From the NCBI GenBank assembly GCA_029008615.1, contig JAQXJI010000007.1, positions 1 through 64,000 of the forward strand: DNA of 64,000 nt, read 5' to 3'. The DNA comes from Elusimicrobiota bacterium (GTDB lineage Bacteria; Elusimicrobiota; Elusimicrobia; Elusimicrobiales; Elusimicrobiaceae). A model generated the notes under the pieces. That model searched no databases, was not told where the DNA came from, and saw only the letters and a list, made by a program, of their open reading frames with translations. Below are positions 18,035 through 27,378 of the stretch, piece by piece (position 1 is the first letter of the stretch; each line of letters starts with the position of its first letter). The translations under genes and the position numbers were made by a program.

Positions 18035-19885
18035 TCAAAATAGTTCACCGTCTTTTTTGTAATTCTTCATTGAAGCCGAAAACTCATAACCGCCGTAAGA
18101 AAAACTTAAAGAATCTTTCTTTGCCAATCTGCGAGCCTCCGGCGAAGAGTACCAAGCATCTTCCGCTTTTACTCCGCAATAAGTTCCGCCGGGTTCAAGC
18201 AAGTGTATGCGCGCGCCGGAAGATTCAACCAGTTTCCGGCTTTCTGCGGAAAGCGGAGCGGCAGGAACATAAATATTTTTTATTCTTATTCCGGCCAAAT
18301 CTTTTAAGGCGTAAGCCGCACTTTTGTAAACAGAAGCGACAAAAAGGCAGTCTATACTTTTTGAACCGGCGGCAAGCGTCGCCGATTTTATAGTTTTTCC
18401 TTCAATGCCTGCGCCTATTACAATAATTTTGCCGTTTTCTTTCACAAATAAAGCCCGGCTGTATCTGCCTTCAAGAAGCTCGGTAAAATCTTTATTGATA
18501 AAAACACCGCCAAGCAAAAAGAATATGGTCAGAGCAAAACTTAAACCCAGAAAAAGCTTCTTGTTTTTAAACAAAGGGAAATTAAACAAAGCAAACAAAG
18601 CCGTATAATACGCCGCAATTAAACCGAAGTTCCACGCGCTTATCTCAATCCCGGCAAGCGGAGTGGCGGCAAAAGCTTCCACCAAAAAATTAAAGATGTA
18701 CAGCAATATTTTTATTATAAAAAGAACCCCCTCAAAAGGAAAAGAAAAGGGCAAAAAACTAAGCGTCCACAACAAAAAAGCCCCGCCCATAAGAACGCCG
18801 CTTAAAGGCACTAAAAATATATTGGATATTATCGCCGCAAACGATATTCTGTTAAAATAATTCGCAAACACCGGTATAAGCGCAAGCTGCGCGCTGAAAG
18901 AAATAAAAAACAATCCCGCCGCCCAAGCCGCCGTTTTGGGCAAGCGCGAAACAAAATCAAAATTGCAAACAAAATAAATTATGGCTAAAGTCGCCAAGAA
19001 GGACATTTGAAACCCGGCGTCAAATATGCTTTGCGGATTAAAGACAAGTATCAAAAAAGCCGCCGTCAGAAAACCCTGCAGAACTCCGCTTTTGCGCCCC
19101 AACAAAAGCCCGCAGGTGGCGCAAAGCGTCATAATATAAGCCCTTATCAAAGGCGCGTCCGCACCGGCGATTAAAGTATAAAACAAAGCACAGCCGAGCG
19201 CGGCGGCCGCAGGCAAATATCTGCCCATAAAACACAAAGAACATAAGAAGTAAACAATCAAAGTTACAAAGCCTACATTCCCGCCCGAAGCCACCAATAA
19301 ATGTATTGCCCCGCTGTCTTGAAAAGCGGAGTAAAGACCTTTGTCCATATCGCCCTTTTCGCCGATCGAAACTCCGCTTAAAACCGCGGCTGAATCGGCG
19401 GGGAGATTTTCCTCAAATACTTTAAGCATACCAGCGCGAGTTTTTGAAAGAACAAGCCAAAACAAAGAGCCGCTTTTTACGGAAATGACTTCCGAAATTT
19501 CCATTCGGCTGAAAATATGCCTGCGGGCCAAATATTTACGCCAACTGAAAGAACCGTAATTTTCCGCAGAAAAAACGGGCTCCAAAATCCCTGTTAATTT
19601 TACTTCGTCCCCGCGGGAAAGATTTTGACACGAAGAACATTGGATATAACTTTTCCCGCTGACCGATTTGCCAACCACGGAAATAACTTCCGCCGTAAAA
19701 ACAAGGCCCGTTTTGCGTTTGGCGGGATAAGAAATCACTTGAAGCGTAATTTCCTGAGGATAAGGTTTTACAAAGAAAGATGCGTCATCGGTTTTGGGTT
19801 TGGGAACAGGCAAAAATAAAGCTAAACACAAAGAATAGATTATTAAAATTAAGAAAAGAGGCCTTTTATAGAAATCGGACGTCAT
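18035..19885 (-). CDS. comEC: ComEC/Rec2-family DNA uptake channel
   Basis: A 616-residue polytopic membrane protein. It has an N-terminal ComEC_N-type region with two TMs and an OB-like periplasmic segment (SYIQCSSCQNLSRGDEVKL). The competence core begins at GAIHLLVASGGNVGF (compare HLLAISGLH in ComEC) and is followed by about eight TMs. The C-terminal part resembles a degenerate metallo-beta-lactamase-like domain but lacks the full HxHxDH motif, so nuclease function is doubtful. ComEC carries single-stranded DNA across the inner membrane in natural transformation. Its ATG overlaps the recR stop (TGATG), so it is coupled to DNA-repair genes. Confidence 0.85.
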   Translation of the reverse strand: MTSDFYKRPLFLILIIYSLCLALFLPVPKPKTDDASFFVKPYPQEITLQVISYPAKRKTGLVFTAEVISVVGKSVSGKSYIQCSSCQNLSRGDEVKLTGILEPVFSAENYGSFSWRKYLARRHIFSRMEISEVISVKSGSLFWLVLSKTRAGMLKVFEENLPADSAAVLSGVSIGEKGDMDKGLYSAFQDSGAIHLLVASGGNVGFVTLIVYFLCSLCFMGRYLPAAAALGCALFYTLIAGADAPLIRAYIMTLCATCGLLLGRKSGVLQGFLTAAFLILVFNPQSIFDAGFQMSFLATLAIIYFVCNFDFVSRLPKTAAWAAGLFFISFSAQLALIPVFANYFNRISFAAIISNIFLVPLSGVLMGGAFLLWTLSFLPFSFPFEGVLFIIKILLYIFNFLVEAFAATPLAGIEISAWNFGLIAAYYTALFALFNFPLFKNKKLFLGLSFALTIFFLLGGVFINKDFTELLEGRYSRALFVKENGKIIVIGAGIEGKTIKSATLAAGSKSIDCLFVASVYKSAAYALKDLAGIRIKNIYVPAAPLSAESRKLVESSGARIHLLEPGGTYCGVKAEDAWYSSPEARRLAKKDSLSFSYGGYEFSASMKNYKKDGELF

Positions 19886-20478
19886 CAGATTTTAGTGCGG
19901 CCCTTTAAAGAGTGGGAAAGCGTCATTTCGTCAATATAATCTATATGTCCGCCGAGCGGCATTCCATATCCTATGCGCGTTATTTTGCCGACCAAGCCGC
20001 GCAGAACATCGGCTATATACAGGGAGGTGCTTTCACCTTCCGTATCCGGGTTGGTGGCGATAATGACTTCCCTTATTTCCCGCTCGGAATTTTGTACGCG
20101 CTCAACAAGTTCTTTTATTTTTAAATCGTCCGCACCGCGCCCGTCCAAAGGGGAAATGGAACCGTGCAAGACGTGGTAAAGACCGTTGTAACTGCCGGTT
20201 TTTTCTATGGCTTCGATATCTTTAGGCTCTTCAACTACGCATAAAAGGCCGGGGTCGCGGGTATCGTCGGAACAAATTTCGCACAAACTGCCCTCGCTGT
20301 AAGAAAAACAAATAGGACAGTAATGGACATTTGCCCTCATTTTTAAAAGGGCTTCCGTAAATTCCGCCACTTCGCTTTCGGGCGCTCTCAAAAAGTGCAG
20401 AGCAAAGCGTTCCGCCTGACGCGGGCCGACGCCTTGCAATCTTCTGAAGCACTTTATAAGCCTGTCTAAACTTTTCAT
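19885..20478 (-). CDS. recR: Recombination protein RecR
   Basis: A 197-residue protein of typical length, acting with RecF/RecO to load RecA at gaps. Order: N-terminal helix-hairpin-helix (RLQGVGPRQAERFALH), a four-cysteine zinc motif (CPICFSYSEGSLCEIC), then a Toprim domain (LLCVVEEPKDIEAIE, ATNPDTEGE). Walker-B-like GYGMPLGGHIDYID follows. The ATG lies 5 nt after the dnaX stop without a Shine-Dalgarno, so coupling to dnaX translation is expected. dnaX-recR adjacency is widespread in bacteria. Confidence 0.97.
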   Translation of the reverse strand: MKSLDRLIKCFRRLQGVGPRQAERFALHFLRAPESEVAEFTEALLKMRANVHYCPICFSYSEGSLCEICSDDTRDPGLLCVVEEPKDIEAIEKTGSYNGLYHVLHGSISPLDGRGADDLKIKELVERVQNSEREIREVIIATNPDTEGESTSLYIADVLRGLVGKITRIGYGMPLGGHIDYIDEMTLSHSLKGRTKI

Positions 20479-20483
20479 AAATA

Positions 20484-22427
20484 TTAACCGACGATATGAC
20501 CGTCAAATATATCTAAAATTTCCTGCGTCTTGGGGCCTGCGTCTTTAGCCTCTTCCGATGGGATTGATTCGCTCTGCACATACGCGCTGAAATCACCCTT
20601 TGCAAAAGGTTCTTCCGCACTGATAACGGGGGCAGCAGCCTTAGAGGCCGAGTTTGCCGATGTGGCCGCCGTGCGAGCAAAAGGTTTGGGCGACGGAGTT
20701 TTGTAAGAAGAAAAATCCCCTTTAGCCGCCCCGCCCGCTACTTTAAAGCTGAATTTAATTCTTTGACCGCAAACTTTTAAAGCGGCTTTTTCCAAATCCG
20801 CTATACGGCGCTGCAAGGTATCTTTGAAAAAGTCATCTTTGGGTTTAAAGGTAAATTCCCATTCGTCTTTTGCCGGGAAAGAGGCCGAGGCGGACAAAAT
20901 GCCTTCGTAAAGGAAAGGATAATTTTTATCAAGTTCCTGCTTAAACAAAGGCCAAACTTCCATAGCGGAAGAAAAACTTATATTATTTGCCGGGACCTCG
21001 TTTTTTTGCTCCTGTTTTTCTTGCGCCTCGGAAACGGTTTTCACAGGAGGAACTTCAGCCGGAGCGAAAACTTCTGACTTAGCCCCCGCCCTTAAAACTT
21101 TGGCCGCTTCGGGCATAGCCGGAGCATCGGCTTTAAACATCTCTTTTTTAATTTCTTCAAAACTTTTTACGGCCGGTTTTGCCGCTGATTGAACGGGCTC
21201 CGTAGGGACGGGTTGCTTATTCAGGCTTTTTTTTTCCGCGGAAGGAGCATTTGAAGGCGTAAAAGAAGAATTTTCCAAAGCTTCCAAACGCGAAATTAAT
21301 CCGTCTATGTCAACGCTGTTCTGCATAATCGTAAACAGGCCGACTTCCGCCGCCAATGCCGGCGTATCGGAGAATTTAACTTCGTCAGTCAATTTGGAAA
21401 TCTTACGCGTTAAAGCCGCAATATGGCCGGGAGTACATTCCGCCAAAATTTCTTTTGCGCCGGGGTAAGGCTCTTTGCCGGAATTGAGGGAAAGATAGAA
21501 AATTTCCCCGAAAGCGTTTTTCAAATCTTTAAGAAGGCTTAAAGAATCAAAACCCTCGTTTTTTACTTTTTCAAAAACGCCGTGCAGGCGCGCGCCGTCT
21601 TTGCGGATTACGGCCTCGACGGAATCTTTTACAAGCTCCTGCGGCAATATACCCAACATTTGGGAAACCAAAGCTTTATCCACTTTTCCGTTGGAAAAGG
21701 AAATAGCTCTGTCAAAAATAGTAAGGGCGTCCCTCAAAGCCCCGCCCGCGCTTTTGGCGATGACGGCGGCGGCGGCTTCTTCCAAATCAATATTTTCCGC
21801 GCCTGCTAAATCTAACAAATGGGAAGTGATTTCTTCTTCCGTTATAGGTTTAAAACGGAAAGTTTGGCAGCGGGAGGAAATGGTTAAAGGCACTTTATGA
21901 AGTTCCGTCGTAGCCAAAATAAATACGACGTGAGCGGGCGGTTCTTCAATGGTTTTAAGCAAAGCGTTGAAAGAGGAAGTTGAAAGCATATGAACTTCGT
22001 CCAAAATGAAAACTTTGTATCTGTCCCTGCCGGAAGCTAAAGCCACGGTATCTATAATGGCTTCGCGGACTCTTTCCACTTGTGTGTTACTTGCCGCGTC
22101 CAGTTCCAATACGTCCATATCGCTTGAGGACGCTATTTCCAAGCATTGCGGGCATTTGCCGCAAGGGCTCGCCGTCGGCTTGTCATTACCGCCGCCGGTA
22201 CAGTTTAAAGCTTTTGCCAAAAGCCTGGCCGTTGTAGTTTTACCGCAGCCGCGCGGGCCGTAAAACAAATAGGCGTGCGCTATCCTGCCGGATTTAATCG
22301 CGTTCATAAGCGTTTTAGAAACGCTTTCCTGCCCGACGACTTCCTCAAAAGTCTGCGGGCGGTACTTGTTCGCCAAGCTTACATAGGCCTTTTGGGCCGG
22401 AGCAGAAGAATCCTCAAACATTTCCAT
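20484..22427 (-). CDS. dnaX: DNA polymerase III subunit tau (with probable gamma form)
   Basis: A 647-residue clamp-loader ATPase. Domain I has Walker A GPRGCGKTTTAR, a zinc module (CTGGG...CGKCPQC) and the SRC sensor (SSRCQTF). Domains II-III follow to about residue 365, then a low-complexity linker and a tau-specific tail. In the linker, nine consecutive A residues (minus strand, genomic T run 21227-21235) encode E398-K-K. Slippage by one base either way hits a stop within a few codons, giving a roughly 400-residue gamma-like product, as known for Thermus and E. coli dnaX. No clear Shine-Dalgarno precedes the ATG. Confidence 0.96.
   Translation of the reverse strand: MEMFEDSSAPAQKAYVSLANKYRPQTFEEVVGQESVSKTLMNAIKSGRIAHAYLFYGPRGCGKTTTARLLAKALNCTGGGNDKPTASPCGKCPQCLEIASSSDMDVLELDAASNTQVERVREAIIDTVALASGRDRYKVFILDEVHMLSTSSFNALLKTIEEPPAHVVFILATTELHKVPLTISSRCQTFRFKPITEEEITSHLLDLAGAENIDLEEAAAAVIAKSAGGALRDALTIFDRAISFSNGKVDKALVSQMLGILPQELVKDSVEAVIRKDGARLHGVFEKVKNEGFDSLSLLKDLKNAFGEIFYLSLNSGKEPYPGAKEILAECTPGHIAALTRKISKLTDEVKFSDTPALAAEVGLFTIMQNSVDIDGLISRLEALENSSFTPSNAPSAEKKSLNKQPVPTEPVQSAAKPAVKSFEEIKKEMFKADAPAMPEAAKVLRAGAKSEVFAPAEVPPVKTVSEAQEKQEQKNEVPANNISFSSAMEVWPLFKQELDKNYPFLYEGILSASASFPAKDEWEFTFKPKDDFFKDTLQRRIADLEKAALKVCGQRIKFSFKVAGGAAKGDFSSYKTPSPKPFARTAATSANSASKAAAPVISAEEPFAKGDFSAYVQSESIPSEEAKDAGPKTQEILDIFDGHIVG
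21227..21235 (-). promoter_or_regulatory. A9 slippage site in dnaX
   Basis: The coding strand reads GCG GAA AAA AAA AGC CTG AAT AAG. A -1 shift or one added A gives AAG CCT GAA TAA. Loss of one A gives GCC TGA. Both alternative frames therefore stop at once, just after the clamp-loader core. Confidence 0.6.
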
Positions 22428-22576
22428 AAGATTATGATAATAAATTAATAGCTTTAGCGCAAAAGGGTTGGGCAGAGCTAAAAGACCTAGGGCAATATGG
22501 GCCTTTTTACCCTTGTGAGTTTATATTCCTTGGTTCTACTATTAATATATAGTCCGTCATATTGAGGTATAAAACT

Positions 22577-24373
22577 ATGAAAATATTTTTTAGTTTACTG
22601 CTTGCCCTATCTTTTACAATAAATTACCCGGCATTTTGCTTTGCAAAAAGCAAATCCGCTCCGAAAGATTATTACGGCGTACCCGTAGGCGCGCAAACTA
22701 CAAAGCTTGCGGCGGTATATCCCTACCATAAAGAAATTTCGATAAGTAAACAGTTTGTAGAAAAGCAAAAAGCCGCCGACCCGGTAAGATACGAATTAAA
22801 CACAATAGACAGAAAGATTGAAAAGTTTGAAGATAAAAAAAGAAGGGAAACATATAGAAAAAATTTTTTGGAAAAAGCCGCGCCGCAGGATAATACCCGC
22901 ATCGCACGTTCCTTTATACCCGAAAGAATCATAAAAAAATCCAAAGGGCTTGACCAAGCTTTGCACCACTCCAGGCAATCGCAGGAAGAAAAGGAAATCG
23001 CCGCCTTAAAAAAACGCCGCGCGTAACTGATAAAACAACTTAACTCCTACGGCGTATCGCGCAGCCCTTCGGGCGATAAAAACTTCAATAAATTAAGTGC
23101 ACAGGCTAAGATAAACAAAGCTTACGAACCATACGAAAAAACAGAAAGGACTCTAGACAGTGAATTCTTAACAATTAAAAATGACTGGATAGAAACTAAC
23201 TATGAAGAATCTGCAACAATAAAAAACACACACCAAGATTTGCCGGATTTTGGGAAATCACCCAAGCAGGTGCAACAATTAATAGCGGAAGAGCTAAAAA
23301 AATTTAATTTCCAATTACAAGAAAGCCCCGCTTATAAAAGTTTTGTGTCGCTTCAAAAAGAGATTGACCGCATCAATAAAAATAAACACGACGACGCCAT
23401 TTTAATGTCCATATTCACTTTAGTAGCTTTGAGGAATTTTAACGGAGTTTCAATCGCCGCGCCTTCTTCGGCTTTGGCTTTTTGGTCGCTTCCCAGATTT
23501 GTCTATTACGGCAAAAAAATATTGAACTTCATAGGTGTTGTGGCGATATATTCCGCAATCGACAAAGCCAATTTGGACGCCGTAAATATTTCCTTTGAAG
23601 AAATGCTGACAAGGTTTACCGCTTTGGAAGACAATATGGCCTTTTTGCAAAAACTTATCAAAGACGGCGAAACAAACGTCTTCGGCAATTCGCAAGATCC
23701 TCTTCCCTCCGCTTGGAGCAAAGATCCTGAGGATGAAACCCATATGAAAGCTTTAAGAAGGCTCTACGGATTGCGTGTCGTCAACACCTATTTACAACTT
23801 TCAACGGTGCATTATAAGTTTGACTTAGCTATGCTTGATGTATTTAATTTGTTTTCCGATCAGCAAAACGTCATATTTGACGTCAGCGTATTTGACCAAT
23901 ATCAAGCGCAGGAAGGCAAATCGGTAAAAGTCCCCGGTAAAAGCAATTCCCTAAAAATAGAAACTTCCGCTTCTTTAGTAGACAGGGGAACAAAAAAACA
24001 AACTTCCCGCTTAATACAGAACTTAAGCAAGCTGCCGGCTTTTGTGTATTACAGAAAGACTTATTACAAGAACGTAGGAAACAAAAATGCGCCTATTATG
24101 AAAAAGGTAAACCCGGGCGGTATAGTACGCACCGAAAACGGAACCCTTATGGACTGTAACTATGATACCGGAAATATTAAAATAAGCAGATCCGGCGAAA
24201 CCCGCGGAAACCATATGGAATTTATTTTGGACGGCGACTATTATATGAGGATTGAGCCCGTAACAAAAATATACAACGAAGGATACAGAGATAAACCGAA
24301 AACATATGTTTTTGAAGATATCAACACCAAAGATCATTCCTGCGAAGGAGACAGCGTAGGCATATGGACCTAA
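22577..24373 (+). pseudogene. Secreted protein gene interrupted by one in-frame TAA
   Basis: An ATG at 22577 with a TTGAGG site begins a Sec signal peptide (LLLALSFTINYPAFCFA) and 149 codons that end at TAA 23024-23026. The same frame then stays open without interruption from 23027 to the TAA at 24371-24373, about 448 codons. No frameshift is needed. Joined, this is a roughly 598-codon secreted protein, Lys/Asn-rich with helical stretches and a central membrane-like segment. I recognise no family. A TTG-started downstream gene at 23240 is the alternative. The upstream region carries GGGCCTTTTTACCCTTGT, resembling the metzincin leader element. Confidence 0.7.
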
Positions 24374-24400
24374 TAAGCTCTTATCATTAAATGGTTATAC

Positions 24401-24430
24401 AAAAGGCCCGGTTTAAAACCGGGCCTTTTT
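24401..24430. terminator. Bidirectional terminator
   Basis: AAAAGGCCCGGTTT pairs with AAACCGGGCCTTTT, with T runs on both strands, between convergent genes. Confidence 0.85.
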
Positions 24431-24450
24431 AATGTTGAAATCAGGATTTA

Positions 24451-25128
24451 TCAGGAATGGACATAGGCGGGATCTATAAGCCCCGGTATAAGCTGGGCTA
24501 TGCCCTGCACAACAAATTGCACCGCTATCGCGCAAAGTATCAAACCCATAGTTCTGGAAACTATCTGCATACCGTTGTTCTTAAGTATCCTGAAAAGCCA
24601 CCTGGAAAGATATAAAACAAGCCCGATAACCGCACAGGCCGCCGCCAAAGCGAAAACCATACCTATCATCGTAAGGAAATTATTTGGCTTTTGCGCGTAT
24701 AAAATAACTGTGGCTATTGCGCCCGGGCCGGCAAAAATAGGCATTGCCAAAGGCACTATAAGGCTGCTTAAACGCTCCGTAGCCTGTTTAAACGCGCTCA
24801 CGCTGGAAGCGTTTGTTTCAAGGCCTTCGTTTTCAAATTTGGGCTTACCGTGAAGCATACGGAAACCTATCGTCATAATCAATATACCGCCCGCTATCCT
24901 GAAAGCCGGTATGCTTATGCCGAACAGGCTCAAAAACGGCTGTCCTATAAAAAAGAAAAACGTACAAATTATAAAAATGGACAAAGCCAACAGCTTGGCG
25001 ATGTTTTTTTGTACGTCCGTTGAATCTTGGTTTACGTGTTCAAGAAAAATTGGTACGTTGCCGATAGGGTTTAAGATGGCCACCACAGCAATAAAGAAGT
25101 TTAATATTAAAGGAAAATCAATAGACAT
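24451..25128 (-). CDS. MarC-family (UPF0056) integral membrane protein
   Basis: A 225-residue protein with six predicted transmembrane helices. Family hallmarks are LNPIGNVPIFLEH in the first half and IVPLAMPIFAGPGAIATVI in the second, each placing a Pro/Gly-rich re-entrant-like segment in the membrane. MarC proteins were once linked to multiple antibiotic resistance, but that role was not upheld and their function is unknown. A weak AAAGG site precedes the ATG. It lies between tRNA-Val and a terminator and appears to be a lone gene. Confidence 0.9.
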   Translation of the reverse strand: MSIDFPLILNFFIAVVAILNPIGNVPIFLEHVNQDSTDVQKNIAKLLALSIFIICTFFFFIGQPFLSLFGISIPAFRIAGGILIMTIGFRMLHGKPKFENEGLETNASSVSAFKQATERLSSLIVPLAMPIFAGPGAIATVILYAQKPNNFLTMIGMVFALAAACAVIGLVLYLSRWLFRILKNNGMQIVSRTMGLILCAIAVQFVVQGIAQLIPGLIDPAYVHS

Positions 25129-25148
25129 TTTTTTGCCTTTTATAAAAA

Positions 25149-25220
25149 TGGGCAGTACAGGGTTCGAACCTGTGACCTTCCGCGTGTGAGGCGGACGCGC
25201 TACCGCTGCGCCAACTGCCC
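25149..25220 (-). tRNA. tRNA-Val (CAC)
   Basis: A 72-nt cloverleaf on the minus strand has acceptor GGGCAGT/ACTGCCC, anticodon stem TCCGC/GCGGA and loop CTCACAC, giving anticodon CAC. The T loop is TTCGAAC and CCA is not encoded. It lies 20 nt upstream of marC and may share its transcript. Confidence 0.96.
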
Positions 25221-25338
25221 GTGCTTACTTTTAAAGCTGTAAGTTCTTAGTATATTTTACCATAAATATAAGCCGCGCGGTACAGAGGCTTTTAAAACCC
25301 GTCAAAACGGGCGGCTTTTACCAAGGCGCGCTTATTTA

Positions 25339-25350
25339 TATAATTAATAT
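25339..25350 (+). promoter_or_regulatory. -10 box placing the uvrB transcript start at its ATG
   Basis: TATAAT (25339-25344) is followed by TAATAT and the ATG. A 6-nt gap puts transcription start at the A of ATG. There is no Shine-Dalgarno. Confidence 0.65.
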
Positions 25351-27369
25351 ATGGGCATATTCAAGTTACATTCCCCTTTTAAACCTTCCGGCGATCAGCC
25401 TAAAGCCATAGAAAAGCTCGCCGCAAACATTCAAAGCGGCAAGACGAGGCAAACTCTGCTCGGCGTAACAGGCTCCGGCAAGACTTTTACTATGGCAAAT
25501 GTTATAGAGAAGCTTGAAAGGCCGGTTTTGATAATGTCCCCAAATAAAGTTTTGGCCGCACAGCTTTACAGCGAGTTTAAACAGTTCTTCCCGGAAAACG
25601 CCGTGGAATATTTTATTTCCTATTACGACTATTATCAGCCGGAAGCTTATATACCGCAGACGGATTCCTACATAGAAAAAGACGCCGCCATCAACGACCA
25701 CATAGAAAAGCTGCGTCTTAAAGCCACAAACTCCCTTTTAAGCAGGAAGGACACCATAGTGGTGGCTTCGGTATCTTCCATTTACAATATAGGTTCGCCG
25801 GAAAGTTTCCAGAAAATGAGGATACATCTTAAAACCGGGGAAATGCTGACCAGAAGCGATTTTACCGCACATTTGATAAAAATCCTTTATGAACGCAACG
25901 AAACGGAATTTGCGCCCGGCAACTTCCGCGTGCGCGGGCCTTTTATAGACGTTTTCCCGCCGTATTCCCAAAACGCTTTAAGGGTGCGTATTGAGGGCAA
26001 GACCATAGCCGCAATACAGGAAGTGCACCCCATTACCAATGACGTCGTCCACGAAATTGACGAAGTTTGGCTTTCGCCCGCAAAGCAGTTTGTATCGGAA
26101 GACGAAAAAATGGAAGAAGCTTTAAGTTCCATAAAAAAAGAATGTGCGGACAGGGTAAAGTTCTTTGAAGACGCGGGGAAACTTGTGGAAGCCCAACGCA
26201 TAAAACAGCGCACCGCCTATGATATGGAAATGCTGGAACAGACTGGTTTTTGCCCCGGGATAGAAAACTATTCCCGTCAGCTGGAACTGCGTGCGCCGGG
26301 CAGCCGCCCCAACTGTTTGTTTGATTACTTTAAGCGTTATGAAGATTTTATAGTTTTTATAGACGAATCACACGTAGCTGTGCCGCAAATACGCGGTATG
26401 TACAACGGCGACAGAGCAAGAAAACAAATGCTTATAGACTTCGGCTTCCGCCTGCCGAGCGCACTGGATAACAGACCTTTAAAATTTGAGGAGTTTGAAA
26501 AACTTTTGCCTTCGGCCGTCTTCGTTTCCGCAACGCCGGGGCCTTACGAACTTACCGTAAGCGGCAATAATATAGTTGAACAAATTATCCGCCCTACGGG
26601 CCTTGTAGACCCCCCCGTAAAAGTGCTGCCCGCCGAGGGGCAAATAAATGATTTGCTGTTAAGAATACAGGCCAAGACCGAAAAGCGTCAGCGCAGTTTG
26701 GTGCTTGCTTTAACCAAAAAGACGGCGGAAGATTTATCTTCTTTCTTATTGGAAAAAGGAGTAAAGGCAAGATATTTGCACAGCGATATAGATTCCTTGG
26801 AAAGAATAGAGATACTTAAGGATTTTTCCCGCGGAGTATTTGACGTTTTGGTCGGCATAAATCTTTTAAGGGAAGGTATCGACATTCCGCAAGTGGGGCT
26901 TGTGGCCATACTTGAAGCCGACAATGAAGGCTTTTTGCGAAACCAAACCACTTTGATACAGATAGCCGGGCGCGCGGCCAGAAACGTCGAAGGGGAAGTG
27001 CTGCTTTACGCACAACGGCAAACGCCATCCATAAAATATGCTTTAAACGAAATGGACCGCCGCCGCGCCATACAACAAGCTTATAATAAAGAGCATAATA
27101 TCCGCCCCAAGACCATAGAAAAGGCAGAAGTGGAATTAAAGGAATTTGAACAACAAAGCAAATCTTCCGGCATATCTATGATACATACTTTAAGCGACGT
27201 TCTGCCGCAGGCAAAGAACCTGCCCGCCCTGATAAAACAGACCGAAGAGCAAATGCTTGAAGCGGCGGACAACCTTGATTTCGAACTTGCCGCGGAGCTG
27301 CGCGATAGGTTGTTTGAACTTAAGGATATGGCGGTAAAATCCCCCAAAAAACGTAAACAAAAAAGGTAA
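25351..27369 (+). CDS. uvrB: Excinuclease ABC subunit B
   Basis: A 672-residue UvrB of normal length. It is the damage-verifying helicase-like subunit of nucleotide excision repair. Walker A is GVTGSGKTF, the beta-hairpin region is YYDYYQPEAYIPQTD, motif II lies in FIDESH, and motifs V/VI are NLLREGIDIPQ and QIAGRAARN. A C-terminal UVR domain (about residues 625-660, DNLDFELAAELRDRLFELK) contacts UvrC. uvrA and uvrC are not in the window. The start has no ribosome site and fits a leaderless mRNA. Confidence 0.98.
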   Translation: MGIFKLHSPFKPSGDQPKAIEKLAANIQSGKTRQTLLGVTGSGKTFTMANVIEKLERPVLIMSPNKVLAAQLYSEFKQFFPENAVEYFISYYDYYQPEAYIPQTDSYIEKDAAINDHIEKLRLKATNSLLSRKDTIVVASVSSIYNIGSPESFQKMRIHLKTGEMLTRSDFTAHLIKILYERNETEFAPGNFRVRGPFIDVFPPYSQNALRVRIEGKTIAAIQEVHPITNDVVHEIDEVWLSPAKQFVSEDEKMEEALSSIKKECADRVKFFEDAGKLVEAQRIKQRTAYDMEMLEQTGFCPGIENYSRQLELRAPGSRPNCLFDYFKRYEDFIVFIDESHVAVPQIRGMYNGDRARKQMLIDFGFRLPSALDNRPLKFEEFEKLLPSAVFVSATPGPYELTVSGNNIVEQIIRPTGLVDPPVKVLPAEGQINDLLLRIQAKTEKRQRSLVLALTKKTAEDLSSFLLEKGVKARYLHSDIDSLERIEILKDFSRGVFDVLVGINLLREGIDIPQVGLVAILEADNEGFLRNQTTLIQIAGRAARNVEGEVLLYAQRQTPSIKYALNEMDRRRAIQQAYNKEHNIRPKTIEKAEVELKEFEQQSKSSGISMIHTLSDVLPQAKNLPALIKQTEEQMLEAADNLDFELAAELRDRLFELKDMAVKSPKKRKQKR

Positions 27370-27378
27370 AATTTATAT

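Noticed and set aside
23024-23026. Recoding (selenocysteine or pyrrolysine) at the internal stop
   Set aside because: The stop is TAA. Selenocysteine uses TGA and pyrrolysine TAG, and no downstream hairpin is evident.
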